Shown here piece by piece: positions 43,795 through 52,584 of a stretch of 64,000 nt of DNA. Within the stretch, counting starts at the first letter, position 1. Each line of letters opens with the position of its first letter. The DNA is from CAZCDS01 sp964497585 (lineage in GTDB: Bacteria > Desulfobacterota > Desulfomonilia > Desulfomonilales > Desulfomonilaceae): NCBI GenBank assembly GCA_964497585.1, contig CAZCDS010000004.1, forward strand, positions 62,001-126,000, written 5' to 3'. Below the pieces are notes generated by a model. The model was not told where the DNA came from and made no database searches. It saw only the letters and a list, made by a program, of their open reading frames with translations. Made by a program: the position numbers and the translations under genes.

Positions 43795-45486
43795 ATGACT
43801 GAGCAGCTCGTGATGTTTCAAGCTGACAAAGATCCCAAAGAATGGGGGGCTTATTACACTGCCGATTTCGTAGCAGAATTTCTTGTCGATTGGGCTGTAC
43901 GTGAACCGACGGATCACGTGATGGATCCCGGTTTTGGGGAAGGCGTGTTCCTCAGAGCGGCCTGCGAAAGACTCGAGGCGCTGGGCGGCTCGGCCGAAGA
44001 GCAGGTCTGCGGTGTCGAACTGGACGAACACGCGCATGCCACGGGCCTTGACGTATTGCAGAGAAAATTCCGTTTGAACCGCGACTCTTTCCCCCGTTGT
44101 GATTTCTTTGAACTTGCCCCCGGTCATTTCAGCGTGGAAGCGCTCGTCGGAAATCCCCCGTTCATCCGGTATCAACGCTTCAGTGGTTCCGGCCGAAAGC
44201 GAGCACTTCTCCGGGCTCGGTCACAAGGCGTGCCTCTTTCGGCACTCACGAGTTCATGGGCGCCATTCCTCGTACACGCCGCGTCGATGGTGAAAAGGGG
44301 TGGCCGTCTTGCCATGGTGGTACCCTTCGAACTCATGCACGCGGCCTATGCGCGACCGGTCCTCCGCCACTTGGCTACTTCTTTTGGGAAACTGATTTTC
44401 CTGACTTTTCGACAGAAGGTCTTCAATCACTTGAATGAGGACACTCTTTTGCTGCTCGCCGAGGAAAAGGGACGAGACATTACCCAACTTCTCCGTCGCG
44501 ACTTAGCGAACCCGGAAGACCTCCGGGGGCTGCTGGACCGAGGGTACTCCGAGATATCTCACCACTCTATCCCCCTGGATCACGACGCCATATGCGAAGG
44601 TCGAACCAGGCTGATCGAGTACTTTATACCGGATAGCGTACGATATTTGTATGGGGAGCTGAAAGCCTCTGCTGAAGTTGTCAAGGCCGGAGACTTAGCC
44701 AACATCGGAATCGGATATGTCACAGGGGCAAATGACTTCTTTCATCTCAGCCCGACAGAAGTCCGGCACTGGGGTATCCCGGAGAAATTTCTCAGGCCCG
44801 CTTTACGAAGGAGCAGAATACTGTCAGGCTTGTCGTTCACCAGGCAAGACTGGGAAGCAGGCCTGGCCTCCAAAGAAACAGGTTATTTGCTCTACGTAGA
44901 CCGAAAAGGTCCGCTTCCAAGCAGCGTGCGGCAGTATCTTACCGAGGGAAACCGACTGGGGGTTTCAGCGGCCTACAAATGCCGGACCCGTTCCCCGTGG
45001 TATACCGTTCCCCACGTACACCGTCCCGACGGGTTTCTGACATATATGAGCGGCGCCGTTCCAAAGCTTGTGGCAAATGTCGCCGGAGTGGTTGCTCCGA
45101 ACAGCCTCCACCTTGTACGCATACGATCCGGTTGCGAAATAACCGGCAAACAGATTGCCGGTCTGTGGCAAAACTCGTTGAGCGCGCTGAGTGCTGAGAT
45201 TGAAGGCCACCCGCTCGGGGGCGGCATGTTGAAATTGGAGCCCGGAGAAGCCCGTAAAGTCCTCCTACCCGCAATGCATGACCATGGGCTGGCGGGATTC
45301 GAAGAGGAGTTGGACCGGATTTGCAGGAAACAAGGGATTGCTGAGGTGAGGAAGAGGGCTGATGAGGTAATTCTTAGAGGCTGGCTAGGTCTCTCGGCTC
45401 GCGAGTGTGAGTTGCTGCAACTTGGATTGCGGACGCTGCTCGAAAGACGCTCTCGAAAAGGCAGGAGATCGGGGTATGTCTCTTGA
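43795..45486 (+). CDS. N6-adenine DNA methyltransferase of a type II restriction-modification system
   Basis: The ATG at 43795 (GGAAAC upstream) gives 563 residues. YYTADFVAEFLVDWAV is motif X, DPGFGEGVFLRAA is motif I (SAM binding), VCGVELDEHA is motif II and GNPPFIRYQRF is the catalytic NPPF motif IV. This order is that of gamma-class N6-adenine methyltransferases such as M.TaqI. A large C-terminal half (IGIGYVTGANDFFHLSP; FLTYMSGAVPKLVANVAGVVAPNSLHLVRI) is the target-recognition region. It overlaps the next gene by 11 bases, and that gene looks like a nuclease. It is an insertion between core metabolic and transporter genes, as expected for a horizontally acquired module. Recognition sequence unknown. 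Confidence 0.9.
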   Translation: MTEQLVMFQADKDPKEWGAYYTADFVAEFLVDWAVREPTDHVMDPGFGEGVFLRAACERLEALGGSAEEQVCGVELDEHAHATGLDVLQRKFRLNRDSFPRCDFFELAPGHFSVEALVGNPPFIRYQRFSGSGRKRALLRARSQGVPLSALTSSWAPFLVHAASMVKRGGRLAMVVPFELMHAAYARPVLRHLATSFGKLIFLTFRQKVFNHLNEDTLLLLAEEKGRDITQLLRRDLANPEDLRGLLDRGYSEISHHSIPLDHDAICEGRTRLIEYFIPDSVRYLYGELKASAEVVKAGDLANIGIGYVTGANDFFHLSPTEVRHWGIPEKFLRPALRRSRILSGLSFTRQDWEAGLASKETGYLLYVDRKGPLPSSVRQYLTEGNRLGVSAAYKCRTRSPWYTVPHVHRPDGFLTYMSGAVPKLVANVAGVVAPNSLHLVRIRSGCEITGKQIAGLWQNSLSALSAEIEGHPLGGGMLKLEPGEARKVLLPAMHDHGLAGFEEELDRICRKQGIAEVRKRADEVILRGWLGLSARECELLQLGLRTLLERRSRKGRRSGYVS

Positions 45487-46333
45487 TTTCCTCCACATTG
45501 GAGAGGCACTCCGTGTGTTCGCTTCAGCTGCTGTCCACCAAAGCCAAGAACATATAAAGCCAACACATAGGCACATCGCCCTCCGCCTGGTGCTTGAAGG
45601 GGGCTTCCTGCCCGATGAGATCACACCCCATCCACCAGTGGTCGCCTCGCTATCGTCTTCCGGATGGTCTTTGCGCTACGATCCGGAGGCTGAGACGAAG
45701 AGTGAGTTGACAGTGTTCGGAGGAATGAAGACAAAACAAATTGACGTGGTAGTGGCCAAAGCCGGCATCGGCCCCGTCCTGGCGGTTTCCGTCAAAGGCA
45801 CGTTTAAAGCCTACCGCAACTTGGTCAACAGAATGGAAGAGGCTATCGGGGACTCTACGAATGTCCATGTGATGTACCCGGGACTCGTCTACGGTTTCCT
45901 GAGCCTGATTAGGGCTAATAGGGAAACGGCTGGCTACGAGCGAAATGACGTTGGGGTGCACGCCGACGGCACTATTTCTCCACAAATAGTCCGTTACTGG
46001 GCCGCTCTGTCAGAGATGACAGGCCGCCGATTTGTGCGCGATGACTACACTCGGTACGAGTCGGTGGGGCTGGCAGTCATAGAGAATGAGGGCCAAGATG
46101 CGGGGGCGATAGTCAGCAACTTCCCGCCCTCGGGCACGCCTTTGCGAACTGAGTCTTTCTTTTCCAGACTCTTTGAGATTTACGACCTTCGCTATCCACT
46201 TCGGGCAGAACACTTAGTGTCGGCGAGACGAGTTGCCTGGGACGAGAACTCTCCATTTTTTATAAAGCTCGTCGAAAGTCACGGCCAACCATTGGACGGG
46301 ATTCTCGGGTACTCGCCAAGGGTAGGCAATTGA
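45476..46333 (+). CDS. Probable restriction endonuclease partner (PD-(D/E)XK-like)
   Basis: The ATG at 45476 has GGAG six bases upstream and overlaps the end of the methyltransferase gene. The 285-residue protein contains KQIDVVVAKAGIGPVLAVSVKGTFKAYRNLVNRMEEAIGD. The beta-strand pair with ID and SVKG has the pattern of a PD-(D/E)XK nuclease core, with Ser in place of the usual Glu before xK; a later Glu (RMEEA) may substitute. No other family is recognised. Its position directly behind a type II-like methyltransferase argues that it is the matching endonuclease. That is inference: the name rests on context plus a short motif. The C-terminal part (RTESFFSRLFEIYDLRYPL) may bind DNA. Confidence 0.65.
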   Translation: MSLDFLHIGEALRVFASAAVHQSQEHIKPTHRHIALRLVLEGGFLPDEITPHPPVVASLSSSGWSLRYDPEAETKSELTVFGGMKTKQIDVVVAKAGIGPVLAVSVKGTFKAYRNLVNRMEEAIGDSTNVHVMYPGLVYGFLSLIRANRETAGYERNDVGVHADGTISPQIVRYWAALSEMTGRRFVRDDYTRYESVGLAVIENEGQDAGAIVSNFPPSGTPLRTESFFSRLFEIYDLRYPLRAEHLVSARRVAWDENSPFFIKLVESHGQPLDGILGYSPRVGN

Positions 46334-46428
46334 CCTAAGTTCCCCAGCGTTCGCCCGGTCAGTGCTCTGTGTGGACGCGTCGGAGTTACTGGTTTTCCTG
46401 GGAAATGCTGTAAGCAACAGCGGATCAC

Positions 46429-47463
46429 TCAGGAACTGGGCATCTGGGGCCTTTTTTTTCGTGCCGTTTCTTGCAGGTCCACGACTCGGTCGGTTTCATC
46501 GACGATCTCCGCGCCGAGGAGCGTTTCGAGGAGATCCTCCAGGGTTATCAGTCCGGAGACGCCTCCATATTCGTCAACAACAACAAAGATATGCCTGCGT
46601 TTGGCGAGTGAGGTCGTCAGGAGCGCCAGCGCGTCCTTTGTCTCCGGCACGAACTGAATGGGTTTGGCAATGGATTTGATCGGCTGGTCGGGATCGCTCA
46701 GGGTCTTTGCCGCCAGGAGATCGTGGGTAAGAATATATCCCGTGATGTTTTCGCGGTCTCCTTCGTAGATCGGGATTCTCGTAAAGCCCTTTTGGTCGGC
46801 CGCTTGGACTGCTTCGCGCACGGTCATGGTCGCGTCGAGGGAAAAGATGACCGTACGCGGGGTCATGATGCTCCGGATCCGCTTCTCCTCCAGCGCGATA
46901 ATGTTGTGGACAAGACGACTCTCACCGTGGGTGATCTCACCTTCTGTGGCGCCCATGCGGACCAGCGCGAGAATTTCCTCTTCGGTGACACCCGGAACTT
47001 TTCTTCCCCGTGTTAGCAGATCGGTAAATTTCCGAGTCACGAGAATCAACGGATAGAGCGCGAAGTTCATGACTCTCAGCGGCCCCACGATGGGAGCCCA
47101 GAGATTCCGCCAATAGAACGCTCCGAGGGTCTTGGGCATGATCTCGGCGAACGCGAGGATCGCGAGCGTCAATCCCGCGGAAAAGAGGGGCATGAACGAG
47201 TGCCCTAGTACGTCACTCGCGTACATTCCCGCGATCGTTGCCCCTCCAGTATTGGAAACCGTGTTCAGGATGAGGATTGACGCTATCGGCACACCGATAT
47301 TGTTCTTAAGTTCGATAAATCGGCTCGCGGTTTTCGCTCTGCGTTCGCGTGCCCTCTCCGCTTCAACGGTTGCCCGCCGGGTGGAGTAAAGCGTAGCCTC
47401 AAAGAGGGAACAGCACGCTGAGAGAAAGATGGTCACGAGAACCACGACAATAAGGATGGTCAT
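46429..47463 (-). CDS. CNNM/CorC-type transporter with CBS pair
   Basis: The 344-residue protein has an N-terminal DUF21 (CNNM) membrane domain: LIVVVLVTIFLSACCSLFEATLYS, then GVPIASILILNTVSNTGGATIAGMYA and LTLAILAFAEIMPKTLGA. The EIMPKTLG signature is diagnostic. A cytoplasmic CBS pair follows (IMTPRTVIFSLDATMTVREAVQAADQKGFTRIPIYEGDRENITGYI; FVVVDEYGGVSGLITLEDLLETLLG). The C-terminal CorC/HlyC extension is nearly absent, so the protein is shorter than typical CorC paralogues. Relatives export magnesium or act as hemolysin-like proteins. It is convergent with the restriction gene and has a GAGGAGA ribosome-binding site. Confidence 0.92.
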   Translation of the reverse strand: MTILIVVVLVTIFLSACCSLFEATLYSTRRATVEAERARERRAKTASRFIELKNNIGVPIASILILNTVSNTGGATIAGMYASDVLGHSFMPLFSAGLTLAILAFAEIMPKTLGAFYWRNLWAPIVGPLRVMNFALYPLILVTRKFTDLLTRGRKVPGVTEEEILALVRMGATEGEITHGESRLVHNIIALEEKRIRSIMTPRTVIFSLDATMTVREAVQAADQKGFTRIPIYEGDRENITGYILTHDLLAAKTLSDPDQPIKSIAKPIQFVPETKDALALLTTSLAKRRHIFVVVDEYGGVSGLITLEDLLETLLGAEIVDETDRVVDLQETARKKRPQMPSS

Positions 47464-47740
47464 GTCCGGTCTCCTCGCTCCGTTCGTTTAACAACTGTTG
47501 TTCGTACCGGGAAACACAGATGCACTCTCTTCCGGTGCTTTCCGTATGCGTCCGTGGTCTGTAAGAAGGGTTGGAGCACATGGTTTCGCGTCCATTATAT
47601 CGAGATATGGCAACCCGTTGAAGATGAAAGCTCATGAACACGATTGCGCGGCGCTCTCGCTGACTCATTTCCATCCGCGGGACGTTCCAATGTCGCGACG
47701 TTCTTGACAGCGAGCCTCGATAACGGAAAGAATAAAGGCC

Positions 47741-48586
47741 ATGAACAGCTTCTTCGAATCTGTAAGGCCAGGCAAGGAAGTTACTCTGGGCAACCTGTCC
47801 GCGGAGCTTCCCGTGCTTTACTTCAGGGATGACTGCTTCCTTCTTTTCTTTACCGCGGACTACGGCGAAGTCAAGGCTCTGATGCCGTCGGACTTGCTGC
47901 ATCCGGTTTCATTTCCGGGCTCCACCGCACTCGTGGGATTCGCGGCATTCAACTACATCGAGACCTCAATCGGACCGTACGGTGAGGTCGCGGTAGTCAT
48001 ACCGTCAGTGCACAGACGGCAACCTCCTGCTCCGATCATCCCAGCGATCCTTGAGGGGGCCTATCCCGGATTCGGAAGCCTCGTGATCCATCTTCCCGTT
48101 ACCGGAACCCCCTTTAGGGACGGGGGAAGACTGGGGTGGGGATACCCCAAATTCGTTGCGGACATGGTCTTCACCATCACTCCGCAATTCATGGAGTGCC
48201 GCATGTCCGAGGAAGACCGACACATTCTTACACTCAGAGTAGCACGCCGCGGCTTCGCGATGAGGGATAGGAAACCCATCGTTACCTACTCGGTTCTGGA
48301 CGGCGCCCTGATCAAGACGACGATTCCCCAGCGCGGATACTATCGCATTGCCCTCTATCCCCGGCAATCGTTTCTCAAGCTCGGCGGGCACCCGGTGGCG
48401 GACTCGATCCGACGGTTACGGCTTTCTCCCAGAGCCCTGGTGTCCCGGTACTACCTGGAAAGGAGTGCGATTCTCCCCGAGGGCGAGATCATCGAAAGAG
48501 GAGTCCGGCCGCTCGACGGATACCGTGGGACAGATCGCGCGGGCGAGCACCGGGTCGTCTATCTGGAGGAGAATTCGGACAGGTGA
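47741..48586 (+). CDS. Acetoacetate-decarboxylase family protein
   Basis: The 281-residue protein matches the acetoacetate decarboxylase (ADC) fold: LPVLYFRDDCFLLFFTADYGEVKALMPSDLLHPVSFPGSTALVGFAAFNY, then GPYGEVAVVIP. The catalytic region is TPFRDGGRLGWGYPKFVADMVF, where the Lys of GYPK corresponds to the Schiff-base Lys of ADC. ADC-like superfamily members include decarboxylases, aldolase-dehydratases and enzymes of pigment or antibiotic pathways, so decarboxylation of acetoacetate itself is not proven. The gene is alone in its orientation after a 277-base gap that follows the divergent CNNM gene, and is followed by the zinc-ribbon gene 100 bases later. Confidence 0.85.
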   Translation: MNSFFESVRPGKEVTLGNLSAELPVLYFRDDCFLLFFTADYGEVKALMPSDLLHPVSFPGSTALVGFAAFNYIETSIGPYGEVAVVIPSVHRRQPPAPIIPAILEGAYPGFGSLVIHLPVTGTPFRDGGRLGWGYPKFVADMVFTITPQFMECRMSEEDRHILTLRVARRGFAMRDRKPIVTYSVLDGALIKTTIPQRGYYRIALYPRQSFLKLGGHPVADSIRRLRLSPRALVSRYYLERSAILPEGEIIERGVRPLDGYRGTDRAGEHRVVYLEENSDR

Positions 48587-48686
48587 CTGGAAGCCGGCAC
48601 TTTGAAGCCGGTTTCAGGTCTTGAGGGAGGACGGTGGACCCGCTTTTTTGTGGTATAGTGATGCGAGCCTATTGCGGGGGTGACCA

Positions 48687-48974
48687 GTGGCAAAAAGAAA
48701 GATCAACGCGCACGAGGTGTTGGCCGACATTCGAGCGGGAGCCGGCGATTTTGCCCTGATGGAGAAATACAGTCTCTCCGCCAAGGGACTCCAGAGCCTC
48801 TTCACCAAGCTTGTTGACGCAGGATTGATCGACTCCTCCAAGCTGCTTGACCAGAGGATTCCCGAATCGGAGATGACCGTAGACCTGGTATCCAGGTGCC
48901 CGCTGTGCGGACACGTACAGGAGAAAATGTTCATAACCTGCCCAAAATGCGGCGGCAAAGTGCCCGTTACCTAG
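48687..48974 (+). CDS. Small zinc-ribbon protein with a helical ALMEKYxLS module
   Basis: The frame begins with GTG at 48687, after a GGGGGTG ribosome-binding site. The 95-residue protein has two parts. Residues 5-55 (INAHEVLADIRAGAGDFALMEKYSLSAKGLQSLFTKLVDAGLIDSSKL) form a helical module, resembling a helix-turn-helix. Residues 65-95 have CPLCGH and CPKCGG, a zinc ribbon. The helical module is also present in the next gene (DVRSGMADSALMAKHGLSPVGLKRTLEKILKLKLI), which ends in PilZ. Such proteins are common in Deltaproteobacteria (memory, not checked). A role in cyclic-di-GMP signalling is inferred only from that shared module. Confidence 0.75.
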   Translation: MAKRKINAHEVLADIRAGAGDFALMEKYSLSAKGLQSLFTKLVDAGLIDSSKLLDQRIPESEMTVDLVSRCPLCGHVQEKMFITCPKCGGKVPVT

Positions 48975-49279
48975 TCTCCCGCGCCAAATCAGGCTGGAAT
49001 TGTCTTTTTTTCGGCAGTTTCGCGCCAGCCTTGGCACATTCGCCGTCTCATGCCGGTCGGTCTACGCCGACGGATTGCGCCCCATGTAAGGGCCTTTAGC
49101 TGGCAGCGAGCATCGTTATCTGATTTTTGTATGGTTACTTCACCATCTTGTGTTTATTTTATTATGTTTATTCTCGTATTATCACGTCAATTATGCTACA
49201 ATCAAGCCATTATACTCGGGATGATTAAACCTGAAAAGTCTCAGTGCGGGCCATTCGGCCCACGGAAAGAGCCGTCTAC
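48975..49279 (+). promoter_or_regulatory. A/T-rich intergenic region with extended -10 promoter
   Basis: The 305 bases contain no gene. From 49120 to 49220 the DNA is strongly A/T-rich. TGCTACAAT at 49194-49202 is an extended -10 box upstream of the PilZ gene; no good -35 box was found at 17 bases. Confidence 0.4.
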
Positions 49280-49963
49280 ATGAAAGCCAATTCGAAAATC
49301 AGAATCCAGGATGTTGTCAGTGACGTCCGCCTGCGAATAGACGATGCCGAACTCCGTGAGAGCCTCCACAGGTCTCCCACAGGATTGCAGAGCGTTCTGC
49401 AAAAACTCCTCGCTCAGCAGCAGAACGCAACCCAGGACATCGTGGAAGATGTTCGCTCGGGAATGGCCGATTCTGCGCTCATGGCAAAACATGGGCTGTC
49501 TCCGGTGGGACTCAAACGTACTCTCGAGAAGATCCTGAAACTTAAGCTGATCGACCAGGAAGATTTTGATCGCTACTCGGGTATGTACGAAGATACGGCG
49601 AGAGCGTACGTGGCTCGGCAATGCCGGAGGAACTACCCCATCCTCACCGCGGCCATTCGTGCCGGGCGGGACCGTGATAAGCGAGGGATCGTTCGCGATA
49701 TCTCCGACAAGGGAGTCGGCACCGTCGGTCTTGAGACTGAAGTCGATGCAACGGACACGTTTACCGTGGTCGAGCACGAGTTTGACCTCTTCAGTTTTGA
49801 GGCAAAATGTCGCTGGGCACATAGACCGGCGGCCAGTGGTGAGTTTCTAGCCGGACTTGAAATCACCCGGATTTCCGATAACGACCGACAGGAACTCGTT
49901 GACTGGGTCAGCGTATCGACCATGGGCTTCGAAGGAGAGGACGACCTCGATCTCCCGGACTAA
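49280..49963 (+). CDS. PilZ-domain protein with two ALMxKxGLS helical modules
   Basis: The ATG at 49280 (GGAAAGAG upstream) gives 227 residues. The N-terminal 110 residues hold two tandem helical modules: DVVSDVRLRIDDAELRESLHRSPTGLQSVLQKLL, and DIVEDVRSGMADSALMAKHGLSPVGLKRTLEKILKLKLI. The second matches the module of the preceding zinc-ribbon protein. The C-terminal PilZ domain has RRNYPILTAAIRAG and the cyclic-di-GMP-binding DISDKGVG (DxSxxG). The RxxxR motif is probably R-Q-C-R-R or its neighbours. It is therefore a predicted cyclic-di-GMP receptor. The gene has its own promoter candidate and precedes a small secreted protein by 89 bases. Confidence 0.85.
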   Translation: MKANSKIRIQDVVSDVRLRIDDAELRESLHRSPTGLQSVLQKLLAQQQNATQDIVEDVRSGMADSALMAKHGLSPVGLKRTLEKILKLKLIDQEDFDRYSGMYEDTARAYVARQCRRNYPILTAAIRAGRDRDKRGIVRDISDKGVGTVGLETEVDATDTFTVVEHEFDLFSFEAKCRWAHRPAASGEFLAGLEITRISDNDRQELVDWVSVSTMGFEGEDDLDLPD

Positions 49964-50052
49964 AGACCGTAATTCTCGCACGATTTCCAGTGCATTGGCA
50001 GACCGGAAACGGGCAGACCGGGATCGTGACCAGTACCAGGAAGGGTCAAGGC

Positions 50053-50313
50053 ATGGGCAGAATGATTATTTGGGTGGGTGTCTTGTTCGTCGCCCTAGGC
50101 ACGGCACTTCCGTCGGAGGCGATATGGATCATTTGCTGGGATCGAAAGGTTGCCGGCGTGGCAGGCGACGGCACAAAAACATACTGCAAGAAGTGTTACA
50201 GCAAGGAGATGAGGCAGGGGTGGAACGTGTACGCGGACAAGCCGAACTGTAAGGTCTTTGTCCGCCGCGACGAAGCGGAGAAATGGTATGCTGCCAATTG
50301 CGATTGCCCGTGA
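50053..50313 (+). CDS. Small secreted cysteine-containing protein
   Basis: The 86-residue protein starts at the ATG at 50053 with a clear signal peptide (GRMIIWVGVLFVALGTALPSEA, cleavage near SEA-IW). The mature part of about 63 residues has cysteines in CWDRK, YCKKCYSKEM, PNCKVF and NCDCP, giving seven in all. Such spacing fits disulfide bonds or a small metal-binding fold. No known family is recognised. It follows the PilZ gene on the same strand by 89 bases and could be co-transcribed. A 360-base gap follows. It is hypothetical, and the start is supported by AAGG upstream. Confidence 0.6.
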   Translation: MGRMIIWVGVLFVALGTALPSEAIWIICWDRKVAGVAGDGTKTYCKKCYSKEMRQGWNVYADKPNCKVFVRRDEAEKWYAANCDCP

Positions 50314-50673
50314 CGGGAAACCCCGTCCCCGACTGGTGAGACTTTACGTGTTGTTCCCTGTATCCGGTTTGATACGGCATATTCGGCCTTTTGGCGCGTG
50401 TCCGAAACAATGACCGATTGCCGAAGGGGGGAGGCTGCGGTATCCTTGGCACGCTCCGGCTCTTCGAAGCTGCCGGGTTCATGCTGGAATCCTCCACGGC
50501 TCCGCCCTGGATTGCACGGTGGTCGTCAAAAGCGTGAAACCCGCTGGGAGATTCGCCAGCTCCCTGGCCCTTACCCGCCCCGGTAGGGGCATTTCACATC
50601 CGAGGTGGCCGGGAGCCTGTGACTGAATCTCATTCATTCGGAACGGCATTGAGGCCACGGGAAGTGTGCGAGG
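50314..50673. other. 360-base gap, no gene seen
   Basis: Nothing convincing. The part at 50535-50590 has CCGCTGGGA and CCCCGGTAGGGGC, short palindromic words like those of the transposase-associated repeats at 34436-36110, but too short to call a copy. Confidence 0.3.
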
Positions 50674-52200
50674 ATGGAGAGAGTCCCCTCAGCCGGAACA
50701 AAACGAGGATTTCCGATCGCGTTCATCGCCGCTGTTCCGATAATCGTTTTCGTGGTCCTTGTTGCCGGCAATTGCATCTCCCCATTTCCGGTGGACCACC
50801 GCTCGCCCATGATCGCAGCGACTTCCTGGGTGTTCGTACGGGGAGAGCCGGTATATCATGAACTGAACGCGGCGACCCGGTGCGTCTTGCCATACGGGCC
50901 GATGGTCTATCTGATAAACGGCGCGCTGCTTCGATTGATGGGGCCGAGCCTTATCTCCGCGAAGATCGGAGGCTGTCTCGGTGCGCTACTAGGCCTACTG
51001 CTCAGCTATCTCGTATTTCGGAAAGCCGCGGACTTCTCCAAAGCGATCACGCTTACTGGTGTACTTGCACTCTACCTGGCGTTCTATAAGACCAGGTCTT
51101 TTTGGCCGGGTCCGGACTCCTTTCTCTTTTGTTGTGTGTCGCTCGGTCTTTGGAGCGTAATGCTCGACCGGCGAATCTTGCCGGCGCTCCTGTGCGGGTT
51201 CGCCTTGGGTGTGGCGCTCAACCTGAAACTCCATGCATTTCTCTATTTCATTCCAGTGCTGACCCTCCTGACGGTTCGAAAGGGCCTCGGACCACTCCTC
51301 GCATCATTCGCGATGTCTTCTTTGGTCGCGGCTCTGCCGTTCCTCCTGCCCAACGTATCTTTCAGCAACATGGTCGCGTGGTATTTGCAGTATTCGAAGC
51401 ACGGGATCGACGTGCGTCTCCTGACAGCCAATCCGTTGTTTCTCGCCTTTCTCTTAGCGCCGGCGGTATTATACGCACTCTATTTCATCTGCGTGGATTC
51501 ATCCGGATTCAGGTGCTTTCTCCACGCTGATCGGTCATGGCTGGGCTCTTTGGCGATCTCTGCGGTAGCGGTTTCGGCGGTGGGGACGAAGGTGGGCGCC
51601 GGCCCTCACCATTTGATTCCTCTTATCCCTTTGATCCTCTTCACCGTGGTCAGGATGAAGCCTTCCCCCGACCCGGATCGTTCGTCCTTCAACCGCTGGA
51701 TCATTGCTGCGGTTGCGATTCTCTCGGTACCGGTGCTCGCGAAGCTGGCAATAGAGTTCGGGGTTTTCGTCCGAACGAGTGAAAGGACCCTCACTGCCGA
51801 GCGCGTGCAGGGTCGTGCGGTGCTGGCCGATCTGCAGGCAATCGAGCGAGCCGAGGGGAACGGATCGATTGCGGTGGGGTACGGCGGCGATTCGACTTAC
51901 GATTTGACTCGCTATCGCCCGGTCCTAGTCTTCCGAGGCAATCCTTATCTCGTCGACGCCCCGGCTCTCATGGACATGCAGCTTGCAGGTATGAAGATTC
52001 CCCAACGGACCTTGTCTGCCCTCACATCAGGAAGGATCAAACTGTGGCTCATCCCGAAAGGCGATGTTCCGTTCAGTCTTGAGAGCTACTACGGCCCATT
52101 TCCCGTTTTCGACGAGGATTTCCAAAAGGAGTTTCTCCGAAACTACACCCGTCGCGGTCAGTCTCGGTTCTTTGATCTCTGGTATTTCGATCCCCACTGA
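50674..52200 (+). CDS. Multi-membrane glycosyltransferase-like protein (GT39/ArnT type)
   Basis: The 508-residue protein has about ten hydrophobic helices and a C-terminal periplasmic-looking domain of about 120 residues. PVDHRSPMIAATSWVFVRGEPVYHELNAATRCVLPYGPMVYLINGALLRLMG is the first periplasmic loop. This loop, followed by small helices in pairs, resembles dolichyl-phosphate-mannose-type glycosyltransferases that use polyprenyl-linked sugars. No single catalytic motif is certain; the loop has D and E residues near the expected acidic site (PVDHRSP and GEPVYHE). It may add sugars to a surface polymer or protein. It heads the surface-polysaccharide region. The start at 50674 is uncertain. 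Confidence 0.7.
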   Translation: MERVPSAGTKRGFPIAFIAAVPIIVFVVLVAGNCISPFPVDHRSPMIAATSWVFVRGEPVYHELNAATRCVLPYGPMVYLINGALLRLMGPSLISAKIGGCLGALLGLLLSYLVFRKAADFSKAITLTGVLALYLAFYKTRSFWPGPDSFLFCCVSLGLWSVMLDRRILPALLCGFALGVALNLKLHAFLYFIPVLTLLTVRKGLGPLLASFAMSSLVAALPFLLPNVSFSNMVAWYLQYSKHGIDVRLLTANPLFLAFLLAPAVLYALYFICVDSSGFRCFLHADRSWLGSLAISAVAVSAVGTKVGAGPHHLIPLIPLILFTVVRMKPSPDPDRSSFNRWIIAAVAILSVPVLAKLAIEFGVFVRTSERTLTAERVQGRAVLADLQAIERAEGNGSIAVGYGGDSTYDLTRYRPVLVFRGNPYLVDAPALMDMQLAGMKIPQRTLSALTSGRIKLWLIPKGDVPFSLESYYGPFPVFDEDFQKEFLRNYTRRGQSRFFDLWYFDPH

Positions 52201-52584
52201 GGGGCCGCCTCTGCCAAAGATGCCCGACGCGCAAAGGCCGGGCTCATTCCTTGTCCGCGATGCCCAGCGCAAAAAACAAGCCACTGTCTGCATGACCTTA
52301 GTCGGATATCTCCAGTTTTACTTTATAAAATCCTGATAACTGACGAAAATACTGGAATTAAATCGTCATATTTGATATAATCTTGGCATTTGGAGGCCCT
52401 CACGCCTCGTGTCGTCCTTTTCTCCCTATGGGACTCTGCAGGTTTGGTAGCCGCTCTTTTCCCGGTCGTCGCCGTTTACGGCCCGGCTCGAGAGGAAATG
52501 AAATCAGACAGCTTTTACGGTCGGCTCTGACTCCCGGAATACGCGATCTTCCGGAAGAGAGGCTCAGACCACGGAGTACCCGCC
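52201..52584 (+). promoter_or_regulatory. 384-base gap with extended -10 promoter
   Basis: TGATATAAT at 52373-52381 is a perfect extended -10 box (TGn plus TATAAT), with TGGAAT at 52353-52358 as a weak -35 box 17 bases away. It lies about 200 bases upstream of the outer-membrane protein start at 52585. The surrounding 52300-52385 is A/T-rich. Confidence 0.55.
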
